Assembly (NCBI RefSeq): GCF_004362395.1
Contig: NZ_SNWE01000009.1
Coordinates: 86,340 to 150,339 of the forward strand
Length of the DNA: 64,000 bases
Reading direction: 5' to 3'
Source of the DNA: Salegentibacter sp. 24
GTDB taxonomy: Bacteria; Bacteroidota; Bacteroidia; Flavobacteriales; Flavobacteriaceae
Under the pieces are notes generated by a model. It made no database searches, was not told where the DNA came from, and worked only from the letters and a program-made list of their open reading frames with translations. Both the position numbers and the translations under genes were made by a program. Positions 28,563 to 38,712 of the stretch are shown here, piece by piece. How positions within the stretch are numbered: position 1 is the first letter of the stretch; each line of letters starts with the position of its first letter.

Positions 28563-28593
28563 TTACTAACTTTATGCATCAAATCATATTTTT

Positions 28594-30750
28594 ATGAAAA
28601 GAACATTCTCCGGAATTTTTGCACTTGCCATCTTGTCTAGCTGTAACAATTCCGAAACCGAAAAAGAAATTAGCTTGAATTATCCCAAAACCAAAAAAGT
28701 AGATACCGTAACCGCCTATTTTGATACCAAGGTCAAAGATCCATATCGCTGGTTAGAAAATGACCGAAGTGAAGAAACCGAAGAATGGGTAAAGGCTCAA
28801 AACAAAGTTACCTTCGACTATTTGAACAGCATTCCCTATAAAAAGGAGCTTGAAAAAAGACTTTCAGAAATATGGAATTACGAAAAAATAGGTGCTCCTT
28901 TTAAAGAAGGAGATTATACTTATTTCTACAAAAATGACGGTTTACAAAATCAATATGTAGTTTATAGAAAAAAAGGAGAAAATGGGAAGAAAGAAGTATT
29001 TCTTGATCCTAATAAATTTAGCGACGATGGCACCACGTCTCTAGCAGGCTTAAGCTTTTCAAAAGATGGTAGTAAAGCTGCATACGCAATTTCCGAGGGT
29101 GGTAGCGACTGGCGTAAAATTATTATTATTGATACTGAAAATAAAAAACGTGCGGAAGATACACTTCAGAATGTAAAATTCAGCGGGATTTCTTGGAGAG
29201 GTAACGATGGCTTCTATTATTCCAGTTACGAAAAACCAGAAGGCAGCCAGCTTTCGGCAAAAACAGATCAACACAGATTATTCTATCATAAACTAGGAAC
29301 TTCCCAGAGTGAAGACGAAGTGGTTTTTGGAACTTCTGAAGCTCAAAAACACCGTTATGTTAGCGGAAGCGTTTCAGAAGATGATAGATTTTTATTTATT
29401 TCCGCCAGGAATTCTACCTCTGGTGGAAAATTATTTATGAAAGAACTTACTAAAGATGAGGATGAACTCGTCACTATCCTAGATCACGAAAATTCAGATA
29501 CCTATGTGGTGGATAACCAGGGAAACAATCTTTTTATAGTGACTAATTTGAATGCACCAAATCGAAAAGTTGTAACGGTGAATGCGGCAAACCCTACTCC
29601 CGAAAACTGGAAAGATTTTATTGCTGAAACCGAAAACGTTTTGAGCCCTTCTACAGGGGGTGGTTATTTCTTTGCCGAATATATGGTAGATGCGGTTTCT
29701 AAAGTAAAACAATACGATTATAACGGAAATTTAGTAAGGGAGGTTGAACTTCCTGGAATTGGTTCTGCCGGTGGATTTGGGACTAAAAAAGAAAATGATG
29801 AATTGTATTATTCATTCACTAATTACGTTACTCCAGGCACCATATATAAATACAATATTAAAGAAGGGACTTCTGAAATTTATAACAAACCAAACATTAA
29901 GTTCAATCCAGAGCTTTACGAAAGTAAACAGGTCTTTTATACTTCTAAAGATGGGACAAAAATTCCTATGATCATTACTCACAAAAAAGGCCTTGAGCTA
30001 AATGGAAAGAACCCTACTATGCTGTATGGTTATGGAGGATTCAATGTTAGTTTAACACCATCTTTTAGTACCGCAAATGCTATCTGGCTGGAGCAGGGTG
30101 GAATTTATGCTGTTCCGAACCTTCGAGGTGGTGGTGAATATGGCAAAGAATGGCACGATGCAGGAATTAAATTAAAAAAACAAAACGTTTTTGATGATTT
30201 TATTGCTGCCGCGGAGTATCTTATCGAAAAAAATTATACTTCAAGCGATTTCCTGGCCATTCGAGGCGGTTCTAACGGTGGACTTTTAGTAGGTGCTACG
30301 ATGACACAGCGCCCAAATCTTATGCAAGTAGCTTTACCGGCCGTTGGTGTAATGGATATGTTACGTTACCACACTTTTACCGCAGGTGCAGGTTGGGCTT
30401 ACGATTATGGAACTGCAGAAGACAGTAAAGAGATGTTTGAATACCTTTATAATTATTCCCCCGTTCATAATGTCGAAAAAGGCACTGAATATCCGGCGAC
30501 CTTGGTGACAACCGGAGATCATGACGATCGTGTGGTGCCCGCTCATTCCTTTAAATTTGCAGCCGAATTGCAAGATAAACAAGCTGGTGATAATCCTACG
30601 CTCATTAGGATTGAAACTAATGCTGGTCACGGAGCAGGTAAACCTACAAAAATGATTATTGAAGAATATGCCGATATTTTTGGCTTCACACTTTATAATA
30701 TGGGCTTTGATGTTCTACCTAGTAAATCTGAGGAAGAAGTGAAAGGTTAA
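28594..30750 (+). CDS. Prolyl oligopeptidase family S9A, lipoprotein
   Basis: A serine peptidase that cuts short peptides after proline. The 718-residue protein begins with a lipoprotein signal (AILSSC, lipidated Cys at ~16), so it sits in the periplasm or on the outer membrane. The acidic stretch right after Cys might be an export signal of the Bacteroidota type. Residues ~90-400 form the seven-bladed propeller that gates access. The catalytic Ser is in [11 protein letters not shown] (~560), the Asp in GDHDDRVVP (~645) and the His in NAGHGAG (~683). It is monocistronic and probably serves protein or peptide feeding. Confidence 0.93.
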   Translation: MKRTFSGIFALAILSSCNNSETEKEISLNYPKTKKVDTVTAYFDTKVKDPYRWLENDRSEETEEWVKAQNKVTFDYLNSIPYKKELEKRLSEIWNYEKIGAPFKEGDYTYFYKNDGLQNQYVVYRKKGENGKKEVFLDPNKFSDDGTTSLAGLSFSKDGSKAAYAISEGGSDWRKIIIIDTENKKRAEDTLQNVKFSGISWRGNDGFYYSSYEKPEGSQLSAKTDQHRLFYHKLGTSQSEDEVVFGTSEAQKHRYVSGSVSEDDRFLFISARNSTSGGKLFMKELTKDEDELVTILDHENSDTYVVDNQGNNLFIVTNLNAPNRKVVTVNAANPTPENWKDFIAETENVLSPSTGGGYFFAEYMVDAVSKVKQYDYNGNLVREVELPGIGSAGGFGTKKENDELYYSFTNYVTPGTIYKYNIKEGTSEIYNKPNIKFNPELYESKQVFYTSKDGTKIPMIITHKKGLELNGKNPTMLYGYGGFNVSLTPSFSTANAIWLEQGGIYAVPNLRGGGEYGKEWHDAGIKLKKQNVFDDFIAAAEYLIEKNYTSSDFLAIRGGSNGGLLVGATMTQRPNLMQVALPAVGVMDMLRYHTFTAGAGWAYDYGTAEDSKEMFEYLYNYSPVHNVEKGTEYPATLVTTGDHDDRVVPAHSFKFAAELQDKQAGDNPTLIRIETNAGHGAGKPTKMIIEEYADIFGFTLYNMGFDVLPSKSEEEVKG

Positions 30751-30765
30751 ATTTTTCAACTAATA

Positions 30766-30801
30766 AAAAATCTCACAGAGTTTTAAATCTGTGAGATTTT
30801 T
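30766..30801. terminator. Bidirectional terminator between convergent genes
   Basis: A perfect 14 bp stem (left aaaaatctcacaga, right tctgtgagattttt) flanked by A and T runs. It serves both the prolyl oligopeptidase gene and the murein cluster that ends at 30817. Confidence 0.93.
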
Positions 30802-30816
30802 ATTCTATTTATTTTA

Positions 30817-32046
30817 CTACATTTTTACTTCTCCCGCTTCAGTCTCGGTAAATAAATCGGTGTTTTTTAGATAGATTAAGCCTTTATCTTCTTTATTCAA
30901 GATTCGTTTGGAACGCAAGTATCTATTATAATTATACTCATCAAAATCTTCTGCTTCGGTATCAAAATTACTAATGTGAACGTTTCCCATAGAATGGATG
31001 AACTTGTTATTTCCTATCCACATTCCGACGTGGATTACGCGTTCTGAAGTGGAATCAGTCGCCGGTTTTCCAAAGAAAAGCAAATCGCCTTTCACTAAAT
31101 TGTCAAAATTCTTTTCGGAATCCACTACTTCCCCCGTTTTAATTTGCTGAGAAGCATCACGTGGAATTACCATTCCATTTAAAAAAAATATGGTTTTTGT
31201 ATAACCACTGCAATCAACGCCTTTTGGGGAGGTGCCACCCCATAAGTAAGGTATACCCATTAACTTTTTGGAAGTCGCTACCAAATCCTCTTCGGTTTGA
31301 CCTAAGGATGTTATCCAGTCATCATAAGGTTGTGCATTAGCCTTTTTTACAAAAGCTTTCTTTCCGTCCGGATATTTAACTTCATAAAATTTATTTTGCT
31401 CGCCTACAAGCTCTAAAATATTACCGGCCACAAGATCTGAAACTGTTTGGGCATCCGAATTTGGCTCTATATATGAATTCCCGGTGGGTTCTGTAAAAAT
31501 AAGTTTATCGAAAGACTTCCATTGTGAAAATGCTTCTTGGCTCATATTTTCAATTCCTCCGTAATCAACCCAAGCTAAATAACCTTCTGGAGTTTGGACA
31601 TAGTACCAACTTCCTTGTTTTTTATATACTTTCAGAGGTAATCCTAGGGTTGCCTGGGTAACCAACTGCGCCGAATGCTTGGGTTCATCCCTAAGATTTG
31701 CCACTGATATTTTTACCACTCCACGAGTTTTGTTATTTAGTTCTTCAGCATCAGGTAGAACGCGGATACTATCGACAAACTTTATATTTTCTGACTGTAA
31801 TTTTTCTTTTAAGGATGCTACCGCCTCAGGCTTGTTTGATTCTCCTTTTAAAATATAAGATCCTCCATTTTCCTTAGCTTCAACTTCAAAAAGCGCTGTA
31901 CGGGAATCTGGCGCATATGCTTCTTCCACCTCAGCAATTTTACTTTCAAGCAGTTTCTCTTCCTTTTTCTCTCCTTTTTGCTTACAGGAAGCCAAAAGAA
32001 AAAAAGAAAGAAGCAATGCCAGATAAGGTTTCGTTATTAGTATCAT
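30817..32046 (-). CDS. NlpC/P60 endopeptidase lipoprotein, YkfC-like
   Basis: A probable murein peptidase that cuts gamma-D-Glu-diaminopimelate bonds and so releases L-Ala-D-Glu. The 409-residue protein has a lipoprotein signal (LLASC, Cys at 21), a short N-terminal domain, two SH3b-like domains (~110-240) and an NlpC/P60 domain (~255-390) with the catalytic Cys in GVDCSGY, the His in VIHVGMW and a further His ~15 residues on. The two SH3b domains plus the neighbouring Ala-Glu epimerase repeat the ykfB-ykfC pairing of Bacillus. It is last in the seven-gene cluster, 91 bases after the epimerase. Confidence 0.88.
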   Translation of the reverse strand: MILITKPYLALLLSFFLLASCKQKGEKKEEKLLESKIAEVEEAYAPDSRTALFEVEAKENGGSYILKGESNKPEAVASLKEKLQSENIKFVDSIRVLPDAEELNNKTRGVVKISVANLRDEPKHSAQLVTQATLGLPLKVYKKQGSWYYVQTPEGYLAWVDYGGIENMSQEAFSQWKSFDKLIFTEPTGNSYIEPNSDAQTVSDLVAGNILELVGEQNKFYEVKYPDGKKAFVKKANAQPYDDWITSLGQTEEDLVATSKKLMGIPYLWGGTSPKGVDCSGYTKTIFFLNGMVIPRDASQQIKTGEVVDSEKNFDNLVKGDLLFFGKPATDSTSERVIHVGMWIGNNKFIHSMGNVHISNFDTEAEDFDEYNYNRYLRSKRILNKEDKGLIYLKNTDLFTETEAGEVKM

Positions 32047-32137
32047 TGTTATAATTATTATTTCTTAATATTTAGAGAAGGATTCATCTTAAAAAAGAAC
32101 CAGCAAGAGGTAAAATTACTGATTATGTGACATTATT

Positions 32138-33154
32138 CTATTTTTCATACAATTCCACTCCGGTACCGTTTCTTTTTGGAAAATGTACTTTTTCATCATA
32201 AACCTTGACACCGTCTGCTATATCGTTTTTAATTAAAAGTCCACCATCCATATCTACGTAATCCAGTAAGGGCAATAATTGTGCAATTGCTGAAATTCCA
32301 ACTGTAGATTCAGTCATACAACCTACCATTACTTTTAAACCAAGGGACTTTCCTTTTAAAATCATTCGCTTTCCAGGGGTGATGCCGCCACATTTAGTAA
32401 GTTTAATATTTATTCCATGGAAATAGCCGGCACATTTTTCCACATCGCTTTCGACAATACAACTTTCATCGGCAATAAGTGGCAAAACAGATTCTTTATA
32501 AAGCCTTTCCATACCCTCCCAATTGTCGGCTTTTAAAGGTTGCTCCAAAAATTCAACATTTAATGCTTTTAATGCTTTGGAATTTTGAATCGCCTGATCT
32601 GTTGTCCAGGCCGCGTTTGCATCTACCCTGAATACTGCATCAGAATGTTTTCTAAGCTCCTTTACAATCGCTACATCATCCTCTGTTCCCAGTTTTATTT
32701 TATACAAGGGCCAGGGAAATTCATTAATTTTTTGGACCATTTTTTCTATGGTATCTATCCCTATGGTATAATTTGTAAGTGGAATATTTTCCAAATTCAG
32801 CCCCCATAATTTATAAAGTGGCATTTGGTTTCGTTTTCCGTGAAGATCGTGCAGGGCCATATCCAGAGCACATTGTGCAAAAGGATTATGTTTTAATTTG
32901 GACCAGGTATGTTCCCAAATTTCCTCTGGAGTTCTATCTATCATTTTAGCGATAAGTGGTTCTAAAGATTTTATATCCTCCTGCATTTTTTCAATGCTAA
33001 CCCCATAATAAGAAGTAGCTGTAGCTTCTCCGTATCCTGTATATTCCCCCTCAGTTACTGCAACAACCAGGGTAGGCTGAAAATCACGAGAACCATAACT
33101 TATAGTAAAGGTATTTTTTAATTCGAGATTAAATGGGTAAAATTTCAGCTGCAT
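32138..33154 (-). CDS. L-Ala-D/L-Glu epimerase (enolase superfamily)
   Basis: It converts L-Ala-D-Glu from murein to L-Ala-L-Glu, which ordinary peptidases can then split. The 338-residue protein shows the muconate-lactonizing subgroup residues in order: the base pair KIK in YKIKLG (~153-155), metal ligands in RVDANAAW, LEQPL and ADES, and the second base Lys in INIKLTKCGG, then CMTES, which is diagnostic for dipeptide epimerases. It is cytoplasmic, 12 bases after the symporter gene and in the same operon. Confidence 0.9.
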   Translation of the reverse strand: MQLKFYPFNLELKNTFTISYGSRDFQPTLVVAVTEGEYTGYGEATATSYYGVSIEKMQEDIKSLEPLIAKMIDRTPEEIWEHTWSKLKHNPFAQCALDMALHDLHGKRNQMPLYKLWGLNLENIPLTNYTIGIDTIEKMVQKINEFPWPLYKIKLGTEDDVAIVKELRKHSDAVFRVDANAAWTTDQAIQNSKALKALNVEFLEQPLKADNWEGMERLYKESVLPLIADESCIVESDVEKCAGYFHGINIKLTKCGGITPGKRMILKGKSLGLKVMVGCMTESTVGISAIAQLLPLLDYVDMDGGLLIKNDIADGVKVYDEKVHFPKRNGTGVELYEK

Positions 33155-33166
33155 CTTTTCAGAATA

Positions 33167-34624
33167 TTATTTTGTTAAAAGCTCTTCAGCTTTTGATCTA
33201 TATAAGGCGAAAAGTCCTAAAATAGTAATAGCGGCATTAATCAGGAGAATTTCAAAACCAAATTGGTAGCCATTAAACCAGGCTTCAGAATTTAAATCTA
33301 AAATTATTGAAATTATGGGTGATAAAATACATACCAATGGGACCCATTTATCGTACACCGGATTTTTACTCAACAGGCCATAAACGAATAATCCCAATAA
33401 GGGACCGTACGTAAAACCCGCCACTTTAAATACTGCGCTTACCACGCTGCTGTCATTTAATGCGTTAAATACAATAATGGTCAGGAACATGATAATAGTA
33501 AAGCCAATGTGAACTAATACTCTAGTACTCTTCTGATTTTTTTCTTTTTTCTGAATATCCAGGATATCAACACAAAATGAGGTGGTGAGAGCCGTTAATG
33601 CGGAATCTGCACTGGAAAAGGCCGCAGCTATAATCCCAAGAAGAAAAACTATACCTGCCATGATTCCAAAATAATTTAAGGCGAGCATAGGATAAAGATC
33701 GTCTGTTCTTTCGGGAATTGCGATTCCCTGATCCATGGCATATTTATAAAGCAAAACACCAAGTGCTAAAAATAACATTGTTGAAAAGAAAAAAACAATA
33801 GAAAACCAGAAAATATTTTTTTGTGCTTCTGCTTTATTCTTGCAGGTCAGGTTTTTTTGCATCACATTTTGGTCAAGACCATTCATCGCGATAGTAATAA
33901 ATATTCCGGCCAGAAAACTTTTGAAAAATGCATTATTTGAACGCCAGTCCCATTCAAAAACAGTTGACATTCCACTGTTGCTAACCGTTTTGAAAACATC
34001 GGTAAATTCTAAACCCATTTCATCAACGATCATAAAAATACTTATCACCACGGCTAACAGTAAAAAAGTGGTTTGAAGAGTATCGGTCCAAACAATGGTT
34101 TTAATTCCGCCTCTATAAGTATAGAGCCAAATTAATGCGATGGTAATCAATACAGTTATCCAAAATGGAATTCCGAAGTTATCAAAAAACGCAATTTGCA
34201 ATACTAAAGCCGCTAAAAAAAGTCTAAATGAAGCGCCTATGGTTTGGGAAATAAGAAAAAATGAAGCTCCAGCATAATAGGAATTCTGTCCGAAACGATC
34301 TTTTAAATATTCGTAAATGGAAATTAATTTCAGTTTATAAAATAAAGGAATTAACACTAATGCAATTACCGCATACCCAATCATATTCCCCATTACAAAC
34401 TGCAAATAGTTCCAATGGGAATTGCCTACCTCACCCGGGACAGAAATAAAGGTGACCCCAGATAAGGTAGCCCCAACCATACCGTAGGCTACTAAAAACC
34501 ACGGGGATTCCCGGTTAGCGGTAAAAAAAGTATTATTATCGGCCTTTTTCGAGGTAATGTGACTTATAGCCATTAACAAAAGAAAATAACCAGCGATAAC
34601 GCCAAAAACGAGGATGGGGCTCAT
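33167..34624 (-). CDS. Sodium:solute symporter (SSS family)
   Basis: An inner-membrane Na+-coupled transporter of 485 residues with about 13 hydrophobic helices. The N-terminus (GYFLLLMAISHITSKKADN) and the SADSALTALTTSF segment near residue 345 (Na2 site region) are typical of the SSS family. By position, between the glycosidase and epimerase genes (gaps of 6 and 12 bases), it should import a murein fragment, either MurNAc or the released dipeptide. I recall a MurNAc transporter of Tannerella forsythia in a comparable cluster but cannot check the match. The substrate is inferred from context only. Confidence 0.85.
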   Translation of the reverse strand: MSPILVFGVIAGYFLLLMAISHITSKKADNNTFFTANRESPWFLVAYGMVGATLSGVTFISVPGEVGNSHWNYLQFVMGNMIGYAVIALVLIPLFYKLKLISIYEYLKDRFGQNSYYAGASFFLISQTIGASFRLFLAALVLQIAFFDNFGIPFWITVLITIALIWLYTYRGGIKTIVWTDTLQTTFLLLAVVISIFMIVDEMGLEFTDVFKTVSNSGMSTVFEWDWRSNNAFFKSFLAGIFITIAMNGLDQNVMQKNLTCKNKAEAQKNIFWFSIVFFFSTMLFLALGVLLYKYAMDQGIAIPERTDDLYPMLALNYFGIMAGIVFLLGIIAAAFSSADSALTALTTSFCVDILDIQKKEKNQKSTRVLVHIGFTIIMFLTIIVFNALNDSSVVSAVFKVAGFTYGPLLGLFVYGLLSKNPVYDKWVPLVCILSPIISIILDLNSEAWFNGYQFGFEILLINAAITILGLFALYRSKAEELLTK

Positions 34625-34630
34625 AAGTTG

Positions 34631-36226
34631 TTATTCTATTTCAATTTCTATGAATTCACTTTGGTTGCCGCTAGGATCCACAGCGGTTACTCCAATCTTT
34701 TCAAGCTTTGTATTATTCGTTCCCACTTCTTTTTGCAAATTCTGACTCCTTTTTTCGGCTGTTAAAATTTTATAATCCCAATTTCCGGTTTCATATTTAA
34801 AATAAACCACCCACTTTTTAATATTCTCATCATTTTTCAGTCCCCAGGTAATTTCAATTTTATCTCCGACTTCACTTACAGTGACCTTGGGTATTTCTGG
34901 GGGTGAGTTATCTAACCACGGACTCGGCGGAACCAATGTCTTTTTTCTATAAGGACCTTCCTTCAAAGCATCTGCTAGATCTTTATGTTTTAATAGAGGA
35001 GCAATACTCCAATGCACAGCGCCCTTACTTTCAGGAAGCATTCCCCTGGTAATCATAATTTGATTTATCACTTCTGTGATATGCTTTTGGTCTCCGTCGC
35101 CGGCAATATTCATTCCCGGCCAGAGATGTCGTTGTTTTGTGTTTTCGCTTTCCCACCATCCCAGTAATTCAGGAAAACTCTGCCCTAGCTGACCTATTTT
35201 CCAGTATAATTGGGGTGTATAGTAATCTACCCAACCTTCATTTAACCATAATTTAGCATCAGCGTATAATTTATTATATTGGTCATAACCCTGAACAGAT
35301 TCAGGAAAACCGGGTCGCCATATACCAAAAGGACTAATTCCGAACTTTACCTGTGGTTTTTCCGCTTTAATTTCTCTATAAATTCTTTTGATAAAATCGT
35401 TTACACTCTCACGGCGCCAGTCGCTGCGAGAAAGTTCTCCCCCAGCCGCCTGGTAAGCATTCCAACTCAAATCGTCAGGAAAATCTTTACCGTTGTTATA
35501 AGACTCGTAAGGATAGAAATAATCGTCAAAATGAACACCGTCAATATCGTAGCGATTTACAATATCCATCACGACTTTAGAGGTATGATCCTGTGTTCCC
35601 TTTTGAGCTGGATCCATCCACCACATTCCATTCTCTAATTCTACAACCAGATTAGGATTGGTTTTAATGACAGATCTTTCACTAATTTCTTTTCCGGTAG
35701 TATGGTGTGCTCGGTAAGGATTCAGCCAAACATGCAATTCCAAACCACGCTGATGAGCAGCATTTATCCAAAATTTCAATGGATCGTAAAATGGTTCAGG
35801 TGCTTTTCCCTGTTTGCCCGTTAAGTAGTAAGACCAAGGTTCTATTTCACTGGCGTAAAGTGCATCAGCCTGAGGACGGACCTGGAAAATTACGGCATTA
35901 AAATTATGCTCTTCTAAAAAATCTAGAAGTTCCAGGGCCTCTTTTTGTTGTTCCGAAGTGGATAGCCCGGGTTTGCTGGGCCAATTGATATTGGCAACCG
36001 TTGCTACCCAGGCGGCACGGAATTCTTCAATATTTTTAGGGGTTTTGGGATCCCATATCACAAATTCCTTTTGGGGTTCTTCAATAACTTCAATTTTTTC
36101 AGGAATTTCTTTAACTATCTTTTCAGCCTCTGTTGGATTCTCAGGTTCTGTTTTAGCTATTTCCTGAGTTGTTTTACAGGAATGGAATAAAAAAATTGCA
36201 AGTAGTAAAAAAATTATTTTTTTCAT
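34631..36226 (-). CDS. GHL10 (DUF187) glycoside hydrolase lipoprotein, DigH-like
   Basis: A 531-residue lipoprotein (lipobox LFHSC, Cys at 17). A charged Pro/Glu/Lys-rich linker (18-60) is followed by the GHL10 TIM barrel (~65-420), with FRAAWVATVANINWPSK at its start, QVRPQADALY, VWLNPYRAHH, DGVHFDDYFYP (a likely catalytic acid pair) and YTPQLYW. A C-terminal fibronectin III-like domain lies at ~435-530. E. coli DigH (YddW) of this family cuts denuded peptidoglycan glycan strands. That role suits the neighbours: it lies 56 bases after murQ. It probably acts at the periplasmic or outer face. Confidence 0.88.
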   Translation of the reverse strand: MKKIIFLLLAIFLFHSCKTTQEIAKTEPENPTEAEKIVKEIPEKIEVIEEPQKEFVIWDPKTPKNIEEFRAAWVATVANINWPSKPGLSTSEQQKEALELLDFLEEHNFNAVIFQVRPQADALYASEIEPWSYYLTGKQGKAPEPFYDPLKFWINAAHQRGLELHVWLNPYRAHHTTGKEISERSVIKTNPNLVVELENGMWWMDPAQKGTQDHTSKVVMDIVNRYDIDGVHFDDYFYPYESYNNGKDFPDDLSWNAYQAAGGELSRSDWRRESVNDFIKRIYREIKAEKPQVKFGISPFGIWRPGFPESVQGYDQYNKLYADAKLWLNEGWVDYYTPQLYWKIGQLGQSFPELLGWWESENTKQRHLWPGMNIAGDGDQKHITEVINQIMITRGMLPESKGAVHWSIAPLLKHKDLADALKEGPYRKKTLVPPSPWLDNSPPEIPKVTVSEVGDKIEITWGLKNDENIKKWVVYFKYETGNWDYKILTAEKRSQNLQKEVGTNNTKLEKIGVTAVDPSGNQSEFIEIEIE

Positions 36227-36282
36227 AGGTAGACTTTGGTGAATAACGTAAAATCCTTTTTAAAATTGGTTATTACAATAGA

Positions 36283-37098
36283 TTAAGCACTTCGAAAGGC
36301 CTCCACCGCTGCTCTTACGCTACCGTATTTTTGAAGTAATTGCTCAGCCTCTTTCACTTCAATACCTAATTCTTCCACAATCATGCGGGTGCCGCGGCTT
36401 ACTAATTTTTGATTTGAAAGCTGCATATCCACCATTTTGTTGCCCTTTACCCGCCCCAATTTGATCATAACTGACGTTGTGATCATATTTAATATTAATT
36501 TCTGAGCGGTTCCAGCTTTCATTCTCGTGCTTCCGGTGACGAATTCTGGCCCTGTTATTACTTCAATAGGGTATTCACTGGCCTCGGCCAAAGGACTCTC
36601 TGAACTACAGGTAACACAGCCAGTAGTAATTCCATTTTTACGAGCTTCTTTAATTCCACCTATCACATAGGGAGTGGTTCCAGAAGCGGCAATTCCCACC
36701 AATACATCCTTTTTTGAAATTTTATATCGTTGAAGATCTTTCCAGGCTTGCTCTGTATCATCTTCAGCATTTTCCACCGCATTTCTTAAGGCAGTGTCAC
36801 CCCCGGCGATTAACCCAATTACCATTTGATCTGTAACTCCAAATGTGGGAGGACATTCAGAAGCATCTAATACCCCTAATCTACCACTGGTCCCAGCACC
36901 AATATAAAAAAGTCTACCGCCCAATTTCAGTTTCTCTGTGATCTCCTTCACAAGTTTTTCTATCGCCGGAATTTGCTTTTCAACGCTCTCTGGAACGGTT
37001 TTATCTTCACTATTAATATTGTTTAGAATATCTACCGTAGTCATTTTCTCCAAATCATTGTAATTTGAAGCTTTTTCTGTATCGGGATTATTTTCCAT
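36283..37098 (-). CDS. murQ: N-acetylmuramic acid 6-phosphate etherase
   Basis: MurQ cleaves the lactyl ether of MurNAc-6-P to yield GlcNAc-6-P and D-lactate, in the cytoplasm. The 271-residue protein has the SIS domain with the sugar-phosphate loop FYIGAGTSGRLGVLDASECPPT (about 65-86), the GGDTALRNAVENAEDD segment that holds a catalytic Glu, and ITGPEFVTGSTRMKAGTAQK (about 182-201). This etherase defines the cluster as a murein recovery system. The kinase that would supply its substrate is not adjacent. Confidence 0.95.
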   Translation of the reverse strand: MENNPDTEKASNYNDLEKMTTVDILNNINSEDKTVPESVEKQIPAIEKLVKEITEKLKLGGRLFYIGAGTSGRLGVLDASECPPTFGVTDQMVIGLIAGGDTALRNAVENAEDDTEQAWKDLQRYKISKKDVLVGIAASGTTPYVIGGIKEARKNGITTGCVTCSSESPLAEASEYPIEVITGPEFVTGSTRMKAGTAQKLILNMITTSVMIKLGRVKGNKMVDMQLSNQKLVSRGTRMIVEELGIEVKEAEQLLQKYGSVRAAVEAFRSA

Positions 37099-37114
37099 TT
37101 GAAATTCAATTAAG

Positions 37115-38695
37115 TTAATCTATCCATTTAGAGTCAGGCATAAATTCTGAAAAAACACCTTTGTTGCGATTGCTGTTCCAATTAACTTCGGGGCTTCTAA
37201 AATAATTAACATCCATAAGGTCAAGGCGCAACCCGTGTCGTCCGAGACGATTTACAAAGTCTTGATAATCTTTGTTTTCATTGGCTGACCATCCAACTTC
37301 AGCCAAGGCAATTGTCCTAGGCCAAAATCTATTATCAGCAGCATCATTAGAAAGCACCATTTCGGTCCAAAGGGGTGCCTCTACTCCTATCGTATTTGGA
37401 TTTTTAGCAATAAAAGTATACGCATCCTTTAAAGAAACCCCTCTTTCCTGACACCAATTATTGGTCATTTCCTGTCCCGGGATATTGGCATGATCAAAAT
37501 AAAAACTGGAACAAAGAGACTGGATAACCCTTGTGTTTACTACACTCTTTGTTTTATTATTCCATCTCTGGCTAATAAACGTACTATCTACCGCTGCTTT
37601 GGTAACTTCTTCCCAACCAATAGTTGTTTTTCCTAAACCCCGAACGATAGAATCAGCTTTTATAACGAATTCCTTATAGCGTTCATCTTCAATCTCGTCT
37701 CCCCCTATATGCAAATACTCTCCTTTAGTGATTTCAGCCATCTCACCTAAAACTGTGGCGACGAAATCGTAGACTTCCGGTTTATCTAGACATAATTTAC
37801 TCCAGCCTACCTGATATTCATGAAATAATTCCGGCGGTGTCGCCAATCTGGGTTCTATATTGGAAAATTCTTCGCAATTCAATTCGGGATACGCCATTAA
37901 TGCTGAATAAATATGACCGGGCATATCAATTTCCGGAATGATGATAATGTTTCTTGCTGCAGCATACTCCTGGATTTCCTTATACTGCTCCTGTGTTAAA
38001 TATCCGGAACGCCCTCCTTTAACAGCTCCTTTACTACCGAGCTCAGTTAGTTTTGGTTTTTGTTTTATTTCTATTCGCCAGCCTTGATCATCGGTTAAAT
38101 GTAAATGCAATCTGTTTAATTTATAGAATGCCATCCTGTCCAGATGCTTTTTAATGTAATCCGGTCCAAAAAAACTGCGCGCTATATCGAGCATAGAACC
38201 TCTCCACTCAAATTTTGGAACATCGGTAACTGATAATTGCGGAAGTTTAATTTCATTTAAAACCTTTTCATTTTCTATTTCTGGTGGAAACACTTGGCGT
38301 AAGGTTTGTATTCCATAAAACAACCCTGCTTCTGTAGCTGCTTTTATTGAGACTATATTTGAAGAAATATTAAGTTTATAACCTTCTTTACCTAAACTTT
38401 GTTCTAAATCTGGCTCAAGAAGAATATTAAAGCCCGTGCAATTTTCACCCTTCATGGTATAACTTTGAGTATACGTATTTTCTAACAACTCCTGTAGCCA
38501 GGCAGCCGATGTTTCTGCGCCAGGATTAAAACAAACCACTGTGCTTTTTTGAAGTGTAAAGAAATCGTCTTTCCACTCAATTTCTGACGGCTTCGGGATG
38601 ATTGCTGGTTTTGCAACTTCTAATTCTTGTGCCGATAATCCCAATTGAAATAACACTAAAAAAACTAAACTTAATTTTACTTGAATATTTTTCAT
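37115..38695 (-). CDS. Beta-N-acetylhexosaminidase, GH20
   Basis: It removes terminal GlcNAc (or GalNAc) residues from glycans, here probably murein or chitin fragments. A signal peptide (residues 1-23, ending in LSAQ) sends it out of the cytoplasm. The GH20b N-domain spans ~30-165 and the catalytic barrel ~165-500. The barrel carries RGSMLDIARSF, LHLHLTDDQGWR, and the catalytic Asp-Glu pair in LHIGGDEIED. The start is the ATG at 38695; a longer frame (from 38800) lies over the end of the MFS gene and encodes no signal peptide. The gap to the MFS gene is 17 bases. Confidence 0.93.
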   Translation of the reverse strand: MKNIQVKLSLVFLVLFQLGLSAQELEVAKPAIIPKPSEIEWKDDFFTLQKSTVVCFNPGAETSAAWLQELLENTYTQSYTMKGENCTGFNILLEPDLEQSLGKEGYKLNISSNIVSIKAATEAGLFYGIQTLRQVFPPEIENEKVLNEIKLPQLSVTDVPKFEWRGSMLDIARSFFGPDYIKKHLDRMAFYKLNRLHLHLTDDQGWRIEIKQKPKLTELGSKGAVKGGRSGYLTQEQYKEIQEYAAARNIIIIPEIDMPGHIYSALMAYPELNCEEFSNIEPRLATPPELFHEYQVGWSKLCLDKPEVYDFVATVLGEMAEITKGEYLHIGGDEIEDERYKEFVIKADSIVRGLGKTTIGWEEVTKAAVDSTFISQRWNNKTKSVVNTRVIQSLCSSFYFDHANIPGQEMTNNWCQERGVSLKDAYTFIAKNPNTIGVEAPLWTEMVLSNDAADNRFWPRTIALAEVGWSANENKDYQDFVNRLGRHGLRLDLMDVNYFRSPEVNWNSNRNKGVFSEFMPDSKWID

Positions 38696-38712
38696 CTTGA
38701 AAATTTTACTTT

